Assembly: GCA_036346225.1 (NCBI GenBank)
Contig: JARFIW010001111.1
Span: 1,116,001 to 1,180,000, forward strand
Reading direction: 5' to 3'
Length of the DNA: 64,000 nucleotides
From: Platerodrilus igneus
Taxonomy: Eukaryota; Arthropoda; Insecta; Coleoptera; Lycidae
Both the position numbers and the translations under genes were made by a program. Positions 10,774 through 21,010 of the stretch are shown one piece after another (within the stretch, counting starts at the first letter, position 1; each line of letters begins with the position of its first letter). The notes under the pieces are model-generated. The model was not told the origin of the DNA. It searched no databases and saw only the letters and a list, made by a program, of their open reading frames with translations.

Positions 10774-10814
10774 CTAGATACGTATTTCGACCACTATGTG
10801 GTCATCATCAGTAG
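10774..10814 (-). ncRNA. Hammerhead ribozyme motif, upstream tandem copy
   Basis: Same 41-base motif as at 8069-8109 with identical core (CUGAUGA, GAAA), stem II and UACGUA stem III. It lies at the end of the upstream copy, just before the ORF of the downstream copy, where self-cleavage would release a unit-length RNA from a tandem transcript. Confidence 0.8.
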
Positions 10815-11006
10815 GGAAAAAAAAAAAAAAAAATTAGCTGTATAATTTACTATATTGTTGCTTTAAACACTATCGAGGATATTCTCCTCACCCGCAGGCT
10901 GGTGTTCTCAACAACAAACAAGTGAATTGTGTCATTATAAATTAAATCTACCTAATTTATACTAATTCTAAATTTACTGAAGCGGAACCAGTTTAATCTT
11001 GCTTTC

Positions 11007-12003
11007 TCATTGGTTGTTGACCAATAGGGAAAGCAAAGCAGATGACTCTATTGGCCCTTTATCGGTGTTTAAGAGGGGTCCTTTATGTTTAACAATTTTA
11101 ATTGATTCATAGGCATTTAAGGAGGAAAACGTTGGTACCGCTTTTAACAATTTAACATTTTCTAGTTTAACGGGGTGGCTGGTTTCAAATATATGTTTGG
11201 CGACCTGAGACCTTTCATATTTACCATATTTGAAGTGAGCAATGTGTTCTTCAAATCTTGTTGTTATATTCCTCTTGGTCTGACCAATATATTTTGAAAA
11301 CACCCTGGCCCTGCACAACTAATTTCATAAATCCCCGACTTTTGCAATTTTACACCTTGTCTTTTGGATTACCTAGCAAATCTTTAATTTTATTAGTATT
11401 AGTGAAAGCAATTTTGAAATTACACTGTTTGAATATTTTATCAAGACCCTTTGTGGTTTTGTGAAACGGAAGTTTAACATATTTAACATTATCGTTAGAG
11501 GTGGTTGATTGCAAAGTCGTTGATTTACGGATGTTGATCCTATTTTTACACTTTCTAAAAATATTATCTATAATATCAGAAGAGAAACCATTGTAATTCG
11601 CTATTTGTTTAATAAGAGCAAATTCCTTATTAAATCTGTTTTTATTTAAAGGAAATTCAATAATCTATTAATTAAAAGTTAAATGAAGCCAACTTATGTT
11701 GTATGCTATGATTAGAGGAAGACAAAATAAAGCGATTTACATTGGTTTCTTTTCTATAAATGTCAAATTCTAATTTATTACCATTTCTAATTACTAATGT
11801 ATCTAAAAAGGGTAATTGTCCATTATTCTCTAGTTCATACGTAAATTTTATGCTTTGAAATTTTGAATTCATTTCTTTAAGAAAATCATCAACATTTGAT
11901 TTAGAAGTGTCAAAAACTGCAAAAATATCATCCACGTACCTTAACCATATTCTTGGGAAGTATTTGGAGTTTTCTTTTAACTCGGTTTCAAGAAACTTTT
12001 TTT
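11007..12003 (-). pseudogene. 5'-truncated second Penelope-like copy: RT C-terminus plus GIY-YIG
   Basis: The minus strand enters at 12003 within the reverse transcriptase, keeps the VDDIFAVF catalytic block (near 11925) and the LPFLDTLVIRNG block (near 11800) in one frame (11672-11935), then the zinc/linker region, then the GIY-YIG domain (11007-11318, with KYIGQTKR). The GIY half of the endonuclease motif is shifted out of frame by a missing T near 11290 relative to the other copy. Truncation at the 5' side, next to the target duplication, is as expected for incomplete reverse transcription. Confidence 0.85.
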
Positions 12004-12048
12004 AAACTCTATAAATTTCTACATTGCTTAGTGCTCGATTAGGTAAAA

Positions 12049-12885
12049 TCAAGTTGCGTTCCATTGAGGTTTTGCAGGGGCTAAAAAAAGACCAAAACCT
12101 TTTTTATAAGGTTTGATGTACATGCCGTTTCCGACTGCAATGTCCTCCATTGCCTTGTTATAACGTTGTTTTTCCGCTAGTTGTTCCTTAGCTATTTTAG
12201 TATTTGAAACTGCTTTTGCAACAGCAGCTGCACCTCCAGTAAAAGTACCAAGGGCGCTTAGACCTGCAAAAATTGGCATTAGTGGTCGAAAACCCCCTGT
12301 TTTAGGAATTGATATAATACGAGCTGATTTAATATGCTTCTTTTGTTTTGCTGTATTGGCGGCCTTAATTGCTATGTTGATTGCATACATAGTATTAGAT
12401 CCTTTAGCCTTGTTTAAAGCTGTACGTGCTTGTTTGATAATACTTTTAATACCTAGCGTACTTCTTATTTTACGTTTCTTTATCAGTTTTCTTATTTTAT
12501 TGATATTTTTTGTTCTCAGTGATGCACAGGCACCCATAACAAGTTTTACTTTAGCTTTCATTGCGGTAGCTACTCCAAATGCTGCTGCTTTTTCACCTAA
12601 AGACGAGTCACCAGAATTTAGTTTTTCTGTAGCTAACTGAGCTAACTTCGAATCTGCTTGATGGCGTTTAGATAGATCCTTTTCTTTGGAGTATGCAATA
12701 TCGTGCTCCTTACAAGCCTCGTCTAACTTGTTTATTGCCTTGTCTCCCCGAGCCAACGGTTTGATTAGTTTTGTACCAGGACCGCAAAATTTGTAACCCG
12801 GAATATGCGCTTCAAATGGTAAATTGTTAATTACAGTATTTAACAGTCCGTTTCCAGTAGTTTTAGAATTATTATAGGTAATCAT
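12049..12885 (-). CDS. Phospholipase A2-domain virion protein (Polinton/parvovirus VP1-like)
   Basis: An intact frame of 278 residues starts at ATG 12885. Residues 30-40 (GYKFCGPGTKL) match the calcium-binding loop, and residues 58-65 (CKEHDIAY) hold the His61-Asp62 catalytic pair of the compact phospholipase A2 found in parvovirus VP1 and in some Polinton/adintovirus capsid genes, where it is thought to breach endosomal membranes. The middle is a very basic, Lys/Ala-rich helical region (about 110-190), then a Gly/Ala-rich hydrophobic segment (about 205-235). It is divergent from the ATPase gene with 131 bases between starts, a likely shared promoter region. Confidence 0.82.
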   Translation of the reverse strand: MITYNNSKTTGNGLLNTVINNLPFEAHIPGYKFCGPGTKLIKPLARGDKAINKLDEACKEHDIAYSKEKDLSKRHQADSKLAQLATEKLNSGDSSLGEKAAAFGVATAMKAKVKLVMGACASLRTKNINKIRKLIKKRKIRSTLGIKSIIKQARTALNKAKGSNTMYAINIAIKAANTAKQKKHIKSARIISIPKTGGFRPLMPIFAGLSALGTFTGGAAAVAKAVSNTKIAKEQLAEKQRYNKAMEDIAVGNGMYIKPYKKGFGLFLAPAKPQWNAT

Positions 12886-13016
12886 TAGCGGACGACTGTC
12901 CTCTCAAGCTGTGCAGTAAATAAATAAAATATTGTGAATTAATGATTCTTTATATACTCGTCGTTTCTTATATATATAATTCCACTTTTGTACAATCGAA
13001 TTTAGTACTTGCAAAC

Positions 13017-13703
13017 ATGCGTGTTGTGAAACAATCAACATCTTTAACCCTAAACAATAATGACATTGACGCGCAATCCTTAGCTAAAAAAAAACATAGC
13101 GTTCTTCTGCCTTCATCTATTCGATGTCTAGTTGTTGGTCCATCAAATTGCGGTAAAACCAACGTTATGATTGAGTTGATAGAACATCCTAACGGTTTAA
13201 AGTTTGAAAACGTATATGTTTATTCTAAATCACTTTATCAACCAAAGTATCAATACCTTGAAAGTCTACTGCGACCAATAAAAAGGATTAAATATTATAC
13301 ATTTTTCAGTTCTGATAATATTATATCACCATCTGATGCTCGAAATAATTCTATATTTGTTTTTGATGATGTAGCTTGCGATAAACAAGGTATCATTAGG
13401 GAATACTTTAGTATGGGGCGTCATAAAAAAGTAGACAGGTTTTACCTTTGTCAAAGTTATACTCGTATACCTAAGCACTTACTACGTGATAATGTTAATC
13501 ATTTAGTTTTATTTAAACAAGATGATTTAAACTTAAAACACATATATGACGATCACGTCAATACTGACATGAAGTATGATAAATTCCGTAAAATATGTGC
13601 TGCTTGTTGGCAAGACAAATACGGTTTCTTAGTTGCAGACAAAGATACTGATCCAGGTCAAGGAAGGTACCGAATAGGTTTTAATCACTTCATGCATATT
13701 TAA
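13017..13703 (+). CDS. DNA packaging ATPase, FtsK/HerA (A32-like) type
   Basis: An intact 228-residue frame. Walker A is GPSNCGKT at residues 41-48, and Walker B is IFVFDD at residues 113-118. A QSYTRIPKHLLRDN segment follows, matching the sensor/arginine region of the Polinton and NCLDV genome-packaging ATPases. I chose ATG 13017 over the upstream 12942 start because the extra 25 residues are TA-rich hydrophobic sequence unlike the family and overlap a promoter-like TATATATA. This gene heads a plus-strand series with the next three genes and is one of the best preserved of the element. Confidence 0.88.
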   Translation: MRVVKQSTSLTLNNNDIDAQSLAKKKHSVLLPSSIRCLVVGPSNCGKTNVMIELIEHPNGLKFENVYVYSKSLYQPKYQYLESLLRPIKRIKYYTFFSSDNIISPSDARNNSIFVFDDVACDKQGIIREYFSMGRHKKVDRFYLCQSYTRIPKHLLRDNVNHLVLFKQDDLNLKHIYDDHVNTDMKYDKFRKICAACWQDKYGFLVADKDTDPGQGRYRIGFNHFMHI

Positions 13704-13767
13704 ACCTGGAGAGACGCAAGTATTGTTAGTATCCAAGAATTTTTTATTACAATAAACTTTTTACGCA

Positions 13768-14801
13768 ATGAACAAGGAGGCGATAAAACTTAAAAGAATG
13801 TTAATTAAGAAAAGAAACATTGTAAAAAACAAATTGTGCCAGTTAAAAAATAGTGAAGTCGTCCAAGTGGAATCAATCTTACCCATAACATCGCGATTAG
13901 AAACTATTGCTAATAAACTGGATGGGGAAAGTGTGGTAAAGAAAGAAAAATTTAAAGAAGAAGAGGAAGAACTGCCTCATAGCAGTGTAAAAAAATTAAA
14001 CCTAAATTGCTAGAAAGGAACGTTGACTATATTGATTCGCCGGTTATTGCTCAGCATAAACCGAATATAAAAAATGATGCCATAGAGGAAAATGATGATG
14101 ATGATGTTGAGAATGAATACGAAGCAGAAGTTAATCGAAATGCACAAGAAACCCAGGAATATATACAAAGCTTTGCCGATTCACCTGGTATGACACATTA
14201 TCTCGAACAGCTACATCCGCTACCTCGAGAATATATTTACAATATGTTTAAAGATGTTAAGAACGAATTTGATCATAAATATGGTATTAGGTTTAACCCT
14301 GATTCAAATGGTCTTATGATAGGCAATTCGAATTTCGCGTTGGATGATGAAAATGTTCTAATAAATGATTTGAAATATAAAGGTACTCCTGAATTATACG
14401 AACTACTATTTAAAAAATATCCTGTCGGGTACAGACCGCAAGATCTAAAGTCATATCTTGATATTGTGAAAAGAACAAATGCTAATAGAAGATATTATTC
14501 TGAAACAGAACAAATTCAGGGTAATAATTCATATAAATACAAAAATATAATATCTACATTGAACATACTTCCCCAAACACCCCGTAGACCTAGAACATTA
14601 CCCTATAGAAAGCGTTTTGGAGACGGTATGACAATGGAAGTATCAAATAACGCCATAAATTATTTATATTGGAATGATCTCAATGAACTTGTTGATAGAT
14701 TACGGCTTTTAGTTTCATCTCAGACTGCTGGACACACAGGTCACGGCAACAAAATAAATTCGATCATTGAGGAATTGCGTGAGGCGAAAGTGATTAGATG
14801 A
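13768..14801 (+). pseudogene. Conserved Polinton/insect protein of unknown function, one frameshift
   Basis: Two overlapping frames (13768-14013 and 14007-14801) read as one protein of about 340 residues split by a 1-base indel in the A-run near 13990. The N-terminus is Lys/Glu-rich and probably coiled coil, followed by an acidic stretch. The C-terminal half has a conserved pattern: LIGNSNF, YKGTPELYELLFKK, YKYKNII, then NAINYLYWNDLNELVDRLRLL and GHGNKINSIIEELREA. I recognise this as a family common in insect genomes next to Polinton integrases. I believe a DUF exists for it (possibly DUF8207), but that label is from memory. Role unknown. Confidence 0.7.
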
Positions 14802-14802
14802 T

Positions 14803-15251
14803 ATGACAATTGAAAAATTTGGAAGGCACTTAAATAACCGTAAAATAGATATAAGTGAACAGGAATATGAAAACAAAAAAAAAATGAAGGTTTTGAAACT
14901 TTGATTGAGTACAAGTTACATATGCTACATTACACGGTAGTAGCAACGTTTTACTCTAGTACATTCCTCGACGGTGACAAGACATTCCTTATTTTCAACA
15001 TTAAACATAATTATGAATTTCCTTATAAGGAAGCAGTCATTGAGAATATTAAAGGATACCCGCAAGACATTGAAATTCTTATAAACGAAAAAAGTTATGT
15101 AATTGCACAGTTACAAGGATTTTTGCTTAAACTTATGGATGTAATCAGCTTTCGTGACAGTGGTGCTATTATAAACAATACCACAATGTTTCTTGATTTT
15201 ATATTAAAAGTTCCTTCCAAAGCAAATGGAGCCCTCGACATCCATACATAG
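14803..15251 (+). pseudogene. Small conserved Polinton-associated protein, frameshifted in an A-run
   Basis: ATG 14803 overlaps the stop of the preceding gene by one codon-frame, giving a protein that starts TIEKFGRHL. The frame shifts in the long A-run near 14875-14885 and continues as IEYKLHMLHYTVVATFYSS...FLDGDKTFLIFNIKHNYEF to 15251, about 148 residues in all. The pattern is beta-rich. I do not know the function; position between the previous gene and the integrase matches other insect Polintons. Confidence 0.6.
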
Positions 15252-15300
15252 AAGTATTTATTAATTGTATTAAATAAATCCTGATTAGAAAAACAAAGTA

Positions 15301-16245
15301 TTATGATAGTTGCTCAATCAAAAGTGAAAGATGGTATAGTAAATGTACTTCATAAACCAGCAAGAATAAATTTCAACAGACGCAAAGTGATAGTAAAAGG
15401 TTTAAATGACCTTCTTTAGACCGATTTGATTGAAATGCTACCATATTCACAAACAAGCAAAAGATTTAAATACATTTTAGTAGTTATTGATTGTTTCTCC
15501 AAATACGTATGGGCTGTACCACTTAAAAGTAAAACGGGTATTGATGTTACTGCTGCAATGAAAACAATTTTAAATAAATTTAAAAATCCACCAAGAAATT
15601 TGCAGTCTGATTTTGGTAAAGAATATTATAACAAACACTTTCAATCCTTAATGTAGACATATGGCATAAACCATTATAGTCTTTTTTCTACAAAGAAAGC
15701 ATGCATTTGGAACGTGTAATTAGAACTTTAAAGAGAAAGATGTGGCGCTTGTTTAACCTGAACGGTTCTTACAATTGAATAAAAAATTTAAGCGATATTG
15801 TGAAACAATACAACAATACAGTTCACAGTACTATCGGAGTCAAACCTGTAAAAGTTGATAAATCAAATGAAAAACTATTCTTAAATCATCATTTACCCAC
15901 ATCAAACTTGCAACCAAAATACCAAAATATTCAATTAAAGACAGTGTGAGGATTAGTAAACATAAGGAAGCATTTACGAAAGGTTACACGCCAAACTGGT
16001 CAAATGAAATTTTTAAGATTTAAAAGGTAAACGTAACCAATCCGACAACATATATATTAGAAGATCAAGACGAGAAAGAAATCAAAGGTGCATTTTATGA
16101 AATGGAGTTGCAAAAGATTAAACATCCAGGAATTTACCTGGTAGAAAAAGTCGTAAGAAAGAGTGCAAATAAAGTCTTTATAAAATGGTTAGGCTTCTCT
16201 AACGTACACAATAGCTGAATCGATAAAAATAATGTTTGCTAGAAG
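15301..16245 (+). pseudogene. Polinton retroviral-type integrase with chromodomain
   Basis: Encodes a DDE integrase. HKPARINFNRRKV leads into the core; the first Asp is in VVIDCFSKY (near 15485), the second in LQSDFGKEYYN (near 15605) and the Glu in a LERVIRTLK block (near 15708). The C-terminus has an SH3-like stretch and a chromodomain (YLVEKVVRK...KVFIKWLGF near 16138-16200). The reading frame is broken by stops at 15418 and 15654 and by further shifts. The chromodomain, typical of Polinton and chromovirus integrases, would direct insertion to marked chromatin. Confidence 0.85.
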
Positions 16246-16315
16246 TTGTTATAATAATAATAGTTAATAAGGCTAACAAAATTATATTAAAATAAACAAT
16301 ACAGACACAATCTTT

Positions 16316-16814
16316 CTATTGTTTCTTATTATTATCAAACCATTCTTTTAATAGCAAGGTATTTTGTTTTGCACATTGCAGATTATTATTGCTGTGTCTA
16401 TAACAATGGATGTTGCATAGTAAACGATTGTTGATTTTTAACTCCGATAGCTTAGGACAACCTAGTGCAAGCATATCAGTTACAACGTTTTGCATTAGAT
16501 AGGTTTCCATCAATTTCTTCTTTTCTAGACCCTTCACAAATACTTCTTCACCGGGTCGGATAATTTGCTTCAAATAAAGCGCTATATATGATGACACCAT
16601 TCCAGCCGTTGAAGATTCATCCCAAGAAAGACCATGAATATTCCTTGTCACCCAGTCGTTATGTTATATGATTTTGGCTCAAACAACTAGACTGCATTGG
16701 CAATTTAAAAATTTGATGCCAAACAGCACCTAACAACAAGTCCAAAACCGCAATTTCTTTGCACACAAACTCGTTTTTCTTGTATTTAAATCCCTGAATA
16801 TCAATTATATACAT
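16316..16814 (-). pseudogene. Conserved Polinton/insect protein of unknown function, frameshifted
   Basis: The minus strand starts at ATG 16814 with YIIDIQGFKYKKNEFVCKEI and shifts frame near 16660, then continues as NIHGLSWDES...VFVKGLEKKKLM...LGCPKLSELKINN...CNIHCYRHSNNNLQCAKQNTLLLKEW, ending at 16316. The DIQGF start, the VKGLEKK block and the CP...C...H..C pattern match a family I associate with insect Polintons and with many insect transcripts. Its activity is unknown; the opening Asp in a hydrophobic strand hints at an RNase H-like fold, which is speculation. Confidence 0.6.
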
Positions 16815-17154
16815 GTTTGTATATGTAGGTATGTAAATATATGCAGTAAACTTCGACTAATTAAATTAATATTAGGAGCAATCTCCTTATATAGCAGATT
16901 ACCACCATCTGCGTACTTTGCCAACCTACTTTTCAACCTATAACAAGAGTGAACACACATTTTGAATTGAAACCGGCCCATGTGTATTTGCAGCCTCTAA
17001 ACAAAAGTAAAAAACATAAATCAGAATCCACTTTAATTAAACACAATTGACTTGAATGCGATATTTTGCATCTGACCTACTTTATAACTTCTCGCTGGAA
17101 AACCGAATTCAAAACAGCTCCACATTTTCTTGGCACTTACATTTTTCAACGTAG

Positions 17155-17345
17155 CATACGTGTGTTTTGACGTCACACACGTATGTTCCATTGAAAGTAA
17201 TATAAAGCCGGTCTGACTTCAAAACGTGTCCACACGTATTTTACATTGAAAGTATATAAGGCCGGTCTGGATTCAAAACGGTGTACGCGTATGTTACATG
17301 GAAAAAACATACGCGTACACCGTTTTGAAGTCAGACCGGCCTTAC
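17155..17345. repeat. Cluster of inverted and direct repeats with a 39-bp hairpin
   Basis: Arms 17257-17295 and 17306-17344 are inverted repeats, 38 of 39 bases matching around a 10-base loop. A smaller inverted pair is 17155-17164 / 17176-17185 (CATACGTGTG). The same words (ACACGTATGTT, ATTGAAAGTA, GCCGGTCTGA, TTCAAAACG) recur as about three degenerate direct units of roughly 55 bp. It could be the end of a foldback or MITE element. I see no coding capacity. Confidence 0.8.
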
Positions 17346-19974
17346 ATCACTACTGTGAGTGATTTGTAGAAAGTTGAATGGAATGCAGCTTAAAGAGATA
17401 GAAACGCGGCATACAATAATATATGTGAATTTACCTTGCGCAGGGTGAGGTGTTTGCAATGCACCTGCAAGTACAATTAGTGTTATTGTAAACGTTTAGA
17501 AGGAGTGGAACCGTAATTGTTCATCACGTCATTAACTTGAAATTTTGGGGTCGTGTTGTAACTGTCGTTCGGAAGATGAACAAACTGGGAGGTATATTAT
17601 TAACGAAATGGAAGCCGGTGGTCTGGACATTCTTAACCTTAGAATACGTGAATAAAACTATAGGCAATATTATAGTTCTGTTTCTGAGACGATATAATTT
17701 ATGTGTGTTGGACGTAACAATGGTCCATATTATATAAGGTAGGACATTAATCGGACAACACAGTAAATATTTTGTAATGATTTATGATTTACCGAAAGAA
17801 CGAATGGTGATTAAATTTAAGTATAAAGTTACTCTAGTTTAAAATATTAATGAACGTGTAGGTATTGATATTAATGTATTATAGAAAGGACAATGAAAAG
17901 GTACAGAAAAAGTTGAGACTTAATTGTTTTTTTGTTTTTTGACCGACACTGCGAATAATTTGGAATCTATAAATGCCTTATACTTAAGTATGAAACCAGG
18001 AAAAATTTGGATTGGCAAATGGTTTTGTTAATGGTTTAGATTTAAGTTTGTTAAAGATTTTCCTTTATGATATTTCTAGTTTATCAATACCTGGCCAGAT
18101 ATGATGTTAGGAATTTGTTTTTAGGAAAGTATGTTTGTACGTGTTTTGGAATAATTTTATGTTAACAGAGTTTAAGCTTAGTTGGATCGTTATTTTAATC
18201 TATTTAAGAAATATGTAAAGTCAGTGATTAGTTAAAGATATCCAGCTAGCCCAGTGATGATTATATTTGAAATGAGAATTATATTCTGAGAAAATTTTTA
18301 AAACCATCTTTAGAATACCAAAGTAAAAGAGATTTATGCGGGATAACCGTCTTCCGTATAGAAATAACATAATAAAAATTGCTGTGACAGATAGTTTTTC
18401 ACTCCATGATTTTGGCAGTAGGAAAATCCTCTCAGGTAAGTGTTAACGTATCGTAAAATCTTTGTATTTAAACCATATTACTTAATATTTTTGTTTTTCT
18501 TTATTGCTTTTCTCATTTTCCCCATGAACCCACTCCCGCACAATTGCAGTTAGTCGACGCAGCCTTATATTGCTACGTGCTTCACGCCCCTTTGTGGCAT
18601 TCAAAATTGACGCTTATTTTACCCGTAACAAAATTCGAGTTATTCAATGGTTATTCATGTTCTGGGAATTAATCATTTAGGTAATAGCTATAAAATTGTC
18701 AAGTTTTCTAGCACAAACCCATTCAATTATTAAGCGTAAAATATATACAAATGAGAAAAACAATGTGTGCTACAACATTTTAAAACTAAAATTAAGCATG
18801 AAGTAGTTCCAACAAAGAATGAAACCGACACATGTAAGAAGAAATACAGGTCAATATTAAAATCAACTAGTTGGAAGGACGTTAAGTATTGTGTTTATAA
18901 TCACTTACAATTTTTGAAAAGAAGGAAAACATTCAATTAATCCGTTTCAGCAAATAAAACTTTGTTTTCATATCTTGTTGCAGTTTCTTGAAAGTATAAC
19001 TTTATTATGACTTATTTGTGTTCTTTGTTGTGCATGAAAAATCGTGTAAGGTCTTCCCGCAATTACAAATGCCCAAAAAAATTTATGTTTTGACACACAC
19101 TGTTATGACTGCAGGTTGTTCCAGATTTTTGTACAGAAGTGTTATTTTTTATGGAGAAGATAAAATGATGGAACAAATAATTTTGTAAATGTAACTGACA
19201 CCAAGTAATCTTTGCTTCCATATTCTTTAAATCATATTTTAATTTACCACCTATTTAAAACTACCAAGTATTGTTTTTCACATCAAAAGTTTTTACCAAC
19301 CAATAACCTCTGCTTAAAAGTAAAATTAATGACATAAGGCGTTTAAATGTTTATTGCGTTTAGTTTTTACAATAATGTCAAAATTTCAATATAATCTATA
19401 TAATGTTTAATATTGAATTAAATGTAAAAACGACTGAAAGTCAAGTAGGTCTTGCTTATAATAGTCAAATAAATGACGTCAGCTAGTATATTTTAAGTGG
19501 GAACGCTTTATCAATATAGGTTATTTTAACATATTCTTCGCTATTTTAAGAATTAGACTGCAGTGAACAATTACATGTTATATATTTGATCATGTTACAA
19601 AATATATCCCTTGTAAATTAAAACCTTAGATTCAGTATATGTCATAATTTTCAACATTAATTTTGATATATAAGTAAATGTAATAATTCGCCGTCAGATA
19701 ATTCTATAAAATGAATCTTAGAATCAACATTTACATTGTTTCCTTTTGCAATACGAATCATTGAAACTGCAATCATTTAATCATAGATTATATTCAGGAT
19801 TCAGGGAACTGTAATTTTAACCAGATAAGCCACGATTAGTCTTTTTGCGAACTTTTGTTTTAAAAATGTTTCAGACTGAAAAGTTAACCATCTGAAGGTA
19901 AGTTATTCAGTTGAAAACATAAGTAACATTTAATCTCCAATTAGTTATTATAAATTCTAATTAAACAGAAAAAT
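17346..19974. other. AT-rich region without recognisable genes
   Basis: Only short spurious ORFs on both strands, no domain signature, no long repeat. This is the stretch most likely to be host intergenic DNA in the window, but it may also be degraded element sequence. Confidence 0.55.
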
Positions 19975-20165
19975 AAATAACAAATTAAATCTTTCTAAAT
20001 CGGGACAAATTTTTATAAATCAAATATTTAATAAACCCTGATACGAAAGGTATGTCAAATTAAAACTTCTTTTTTAAAAATTCACTCACATTACTAATAA
20101 ATAAAATAAAATAAATAAAATAAATAAAACCTTATTCAAAATCAATTATAAATAAAAAACTAATT
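19975..20165 (-). pseudogene. rrnL: NUMT: 5' part of mitochondrial 16S rRNA
   Basis: The plus strand shows AATAAACCCTGATACGAAAGG near 20032, the reverse complement of a conserved block in the 5' third of insect mitochondrial 16S rRNA. It precedes 12S in the same orientation as in insect mtDNA. The left junction of the insert is therefore near 19975, within 16S. A tRNA-Val is expected between 20165 and 20240, but I could not fold one with confidence. Confidence 0.65.
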
Positions 20166-20239
20166 TCAGAAGAATAACAATAATAATTTAATACAACTCA
20201 AATAACATTGTAAAATGAACTTTTTAATGTAAATAAAAT

Positions 20240-21010
20240 ACTTTATCTTAAGATATTACTTGCTTTCAGATACACCTTCCGGTACTTCTACTTTGTTACG
20301 ACTTATTTCAAATAATGAACGCGACGGGCAATATGTACACATTTTAAGACAATCAAAAAAAAAATAAAAATTTAATTTATATTCAAATCCAATTTAATTA
20401 ACATTATTAAATATTAAAACCTATTCTACTAAATTTGTAACCCATTTCACACGTTTTTGCCAGCTGCATCTTGATCTGACATTCAATAAAAAAATAATTA
20501 TAAAATATTAAAATTCAATTAAAATACTTACAAACGACGATATACAAGCCTAATAAAAATAATCGTGTACCGTTAATTACGGAACAGGTTTCCCTGAACA
20601 GATTAAAATGCCGCCATATTTTTTTTACTTTTAATTAAATATAATTTAATAATAAGAAAATAAAAATTACATTATAGTAATAGGGTATCTAATCCTAGTT
20701 CAATAAAAATCTTACAGAAACCATAAACATACATATAAATAAAATAATTATTAAATTCCACCTATTAAAATTATTATCAATTTATTAAGATCATCTATTT
20801 TTCAATAACTAAAAAGTTTTAATTATTTTGATCGTATAACCGCAAATAGAACTATTTATATATCCAAAAAATACATACTAAAACTAAAAACCAAAATTAA
20901 ATTTTATAGACACAATACTGCCAATAACACCTATTCATAAAACTAAATATAAATTAAGATAATTTTTTTATTTTCAGGCCTTTTTTTATAAAAATAGTAA
21001 ATTTTCGCAA
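20240..21010 (-). pseudogene. rrnS: NUMT: mitochondrial 12S rRNA
   Basis: On the plus strand the reverse complement of the 12S 3' end is clear: ACACCTTCCGGTACTTCTAC, then TTTGTTACGACTTA, then GCGACGGGCAATATGT (20270-20335). Further conserved blocks follow in order: GAACAGGTTTCCCTGAACAG near 20583, GGGTATCTAATCCTAGTT near 20684 and GTATAACCGC near 20834. About 770 bases, near full length. It lies in a nuclear transposon landscape and joins non-mitochondrial DNA on both sides, so it is a nuclear copy. Confidence 0.88.

Larger units (their letters stand above)
8014..12016 (-). mobile_element. Penelope-like retroelement, head-to-tail tandem with 13-bp target duplication
   Basis: The 13-bp sequence AAACTCTATAAAT occurs at 8014-8026 and again at 12004-12016, exactly flanking the element. 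Between them lie two near-identical copies on the minus strand: a 5'-truncated upstream copy (about 10727-12003) followed directly by a longer copy (about 8022-10726). A partial copy in tandem with a fuller one is the usual Penelope insertion structure (pseudo-LTR). Coding content is an N-terminal domain, a reverse transcriptase and a GIY-YIG endonuclease, all frameshifted. Each copy ends in a hammerhead ribozyme motif. Confidence 0.9.

Noticed and set aside
17537..17737. 66-codon ORF in the gene-poor stretch
   Set aside because: No domain, no codon signal, length expected by chance.
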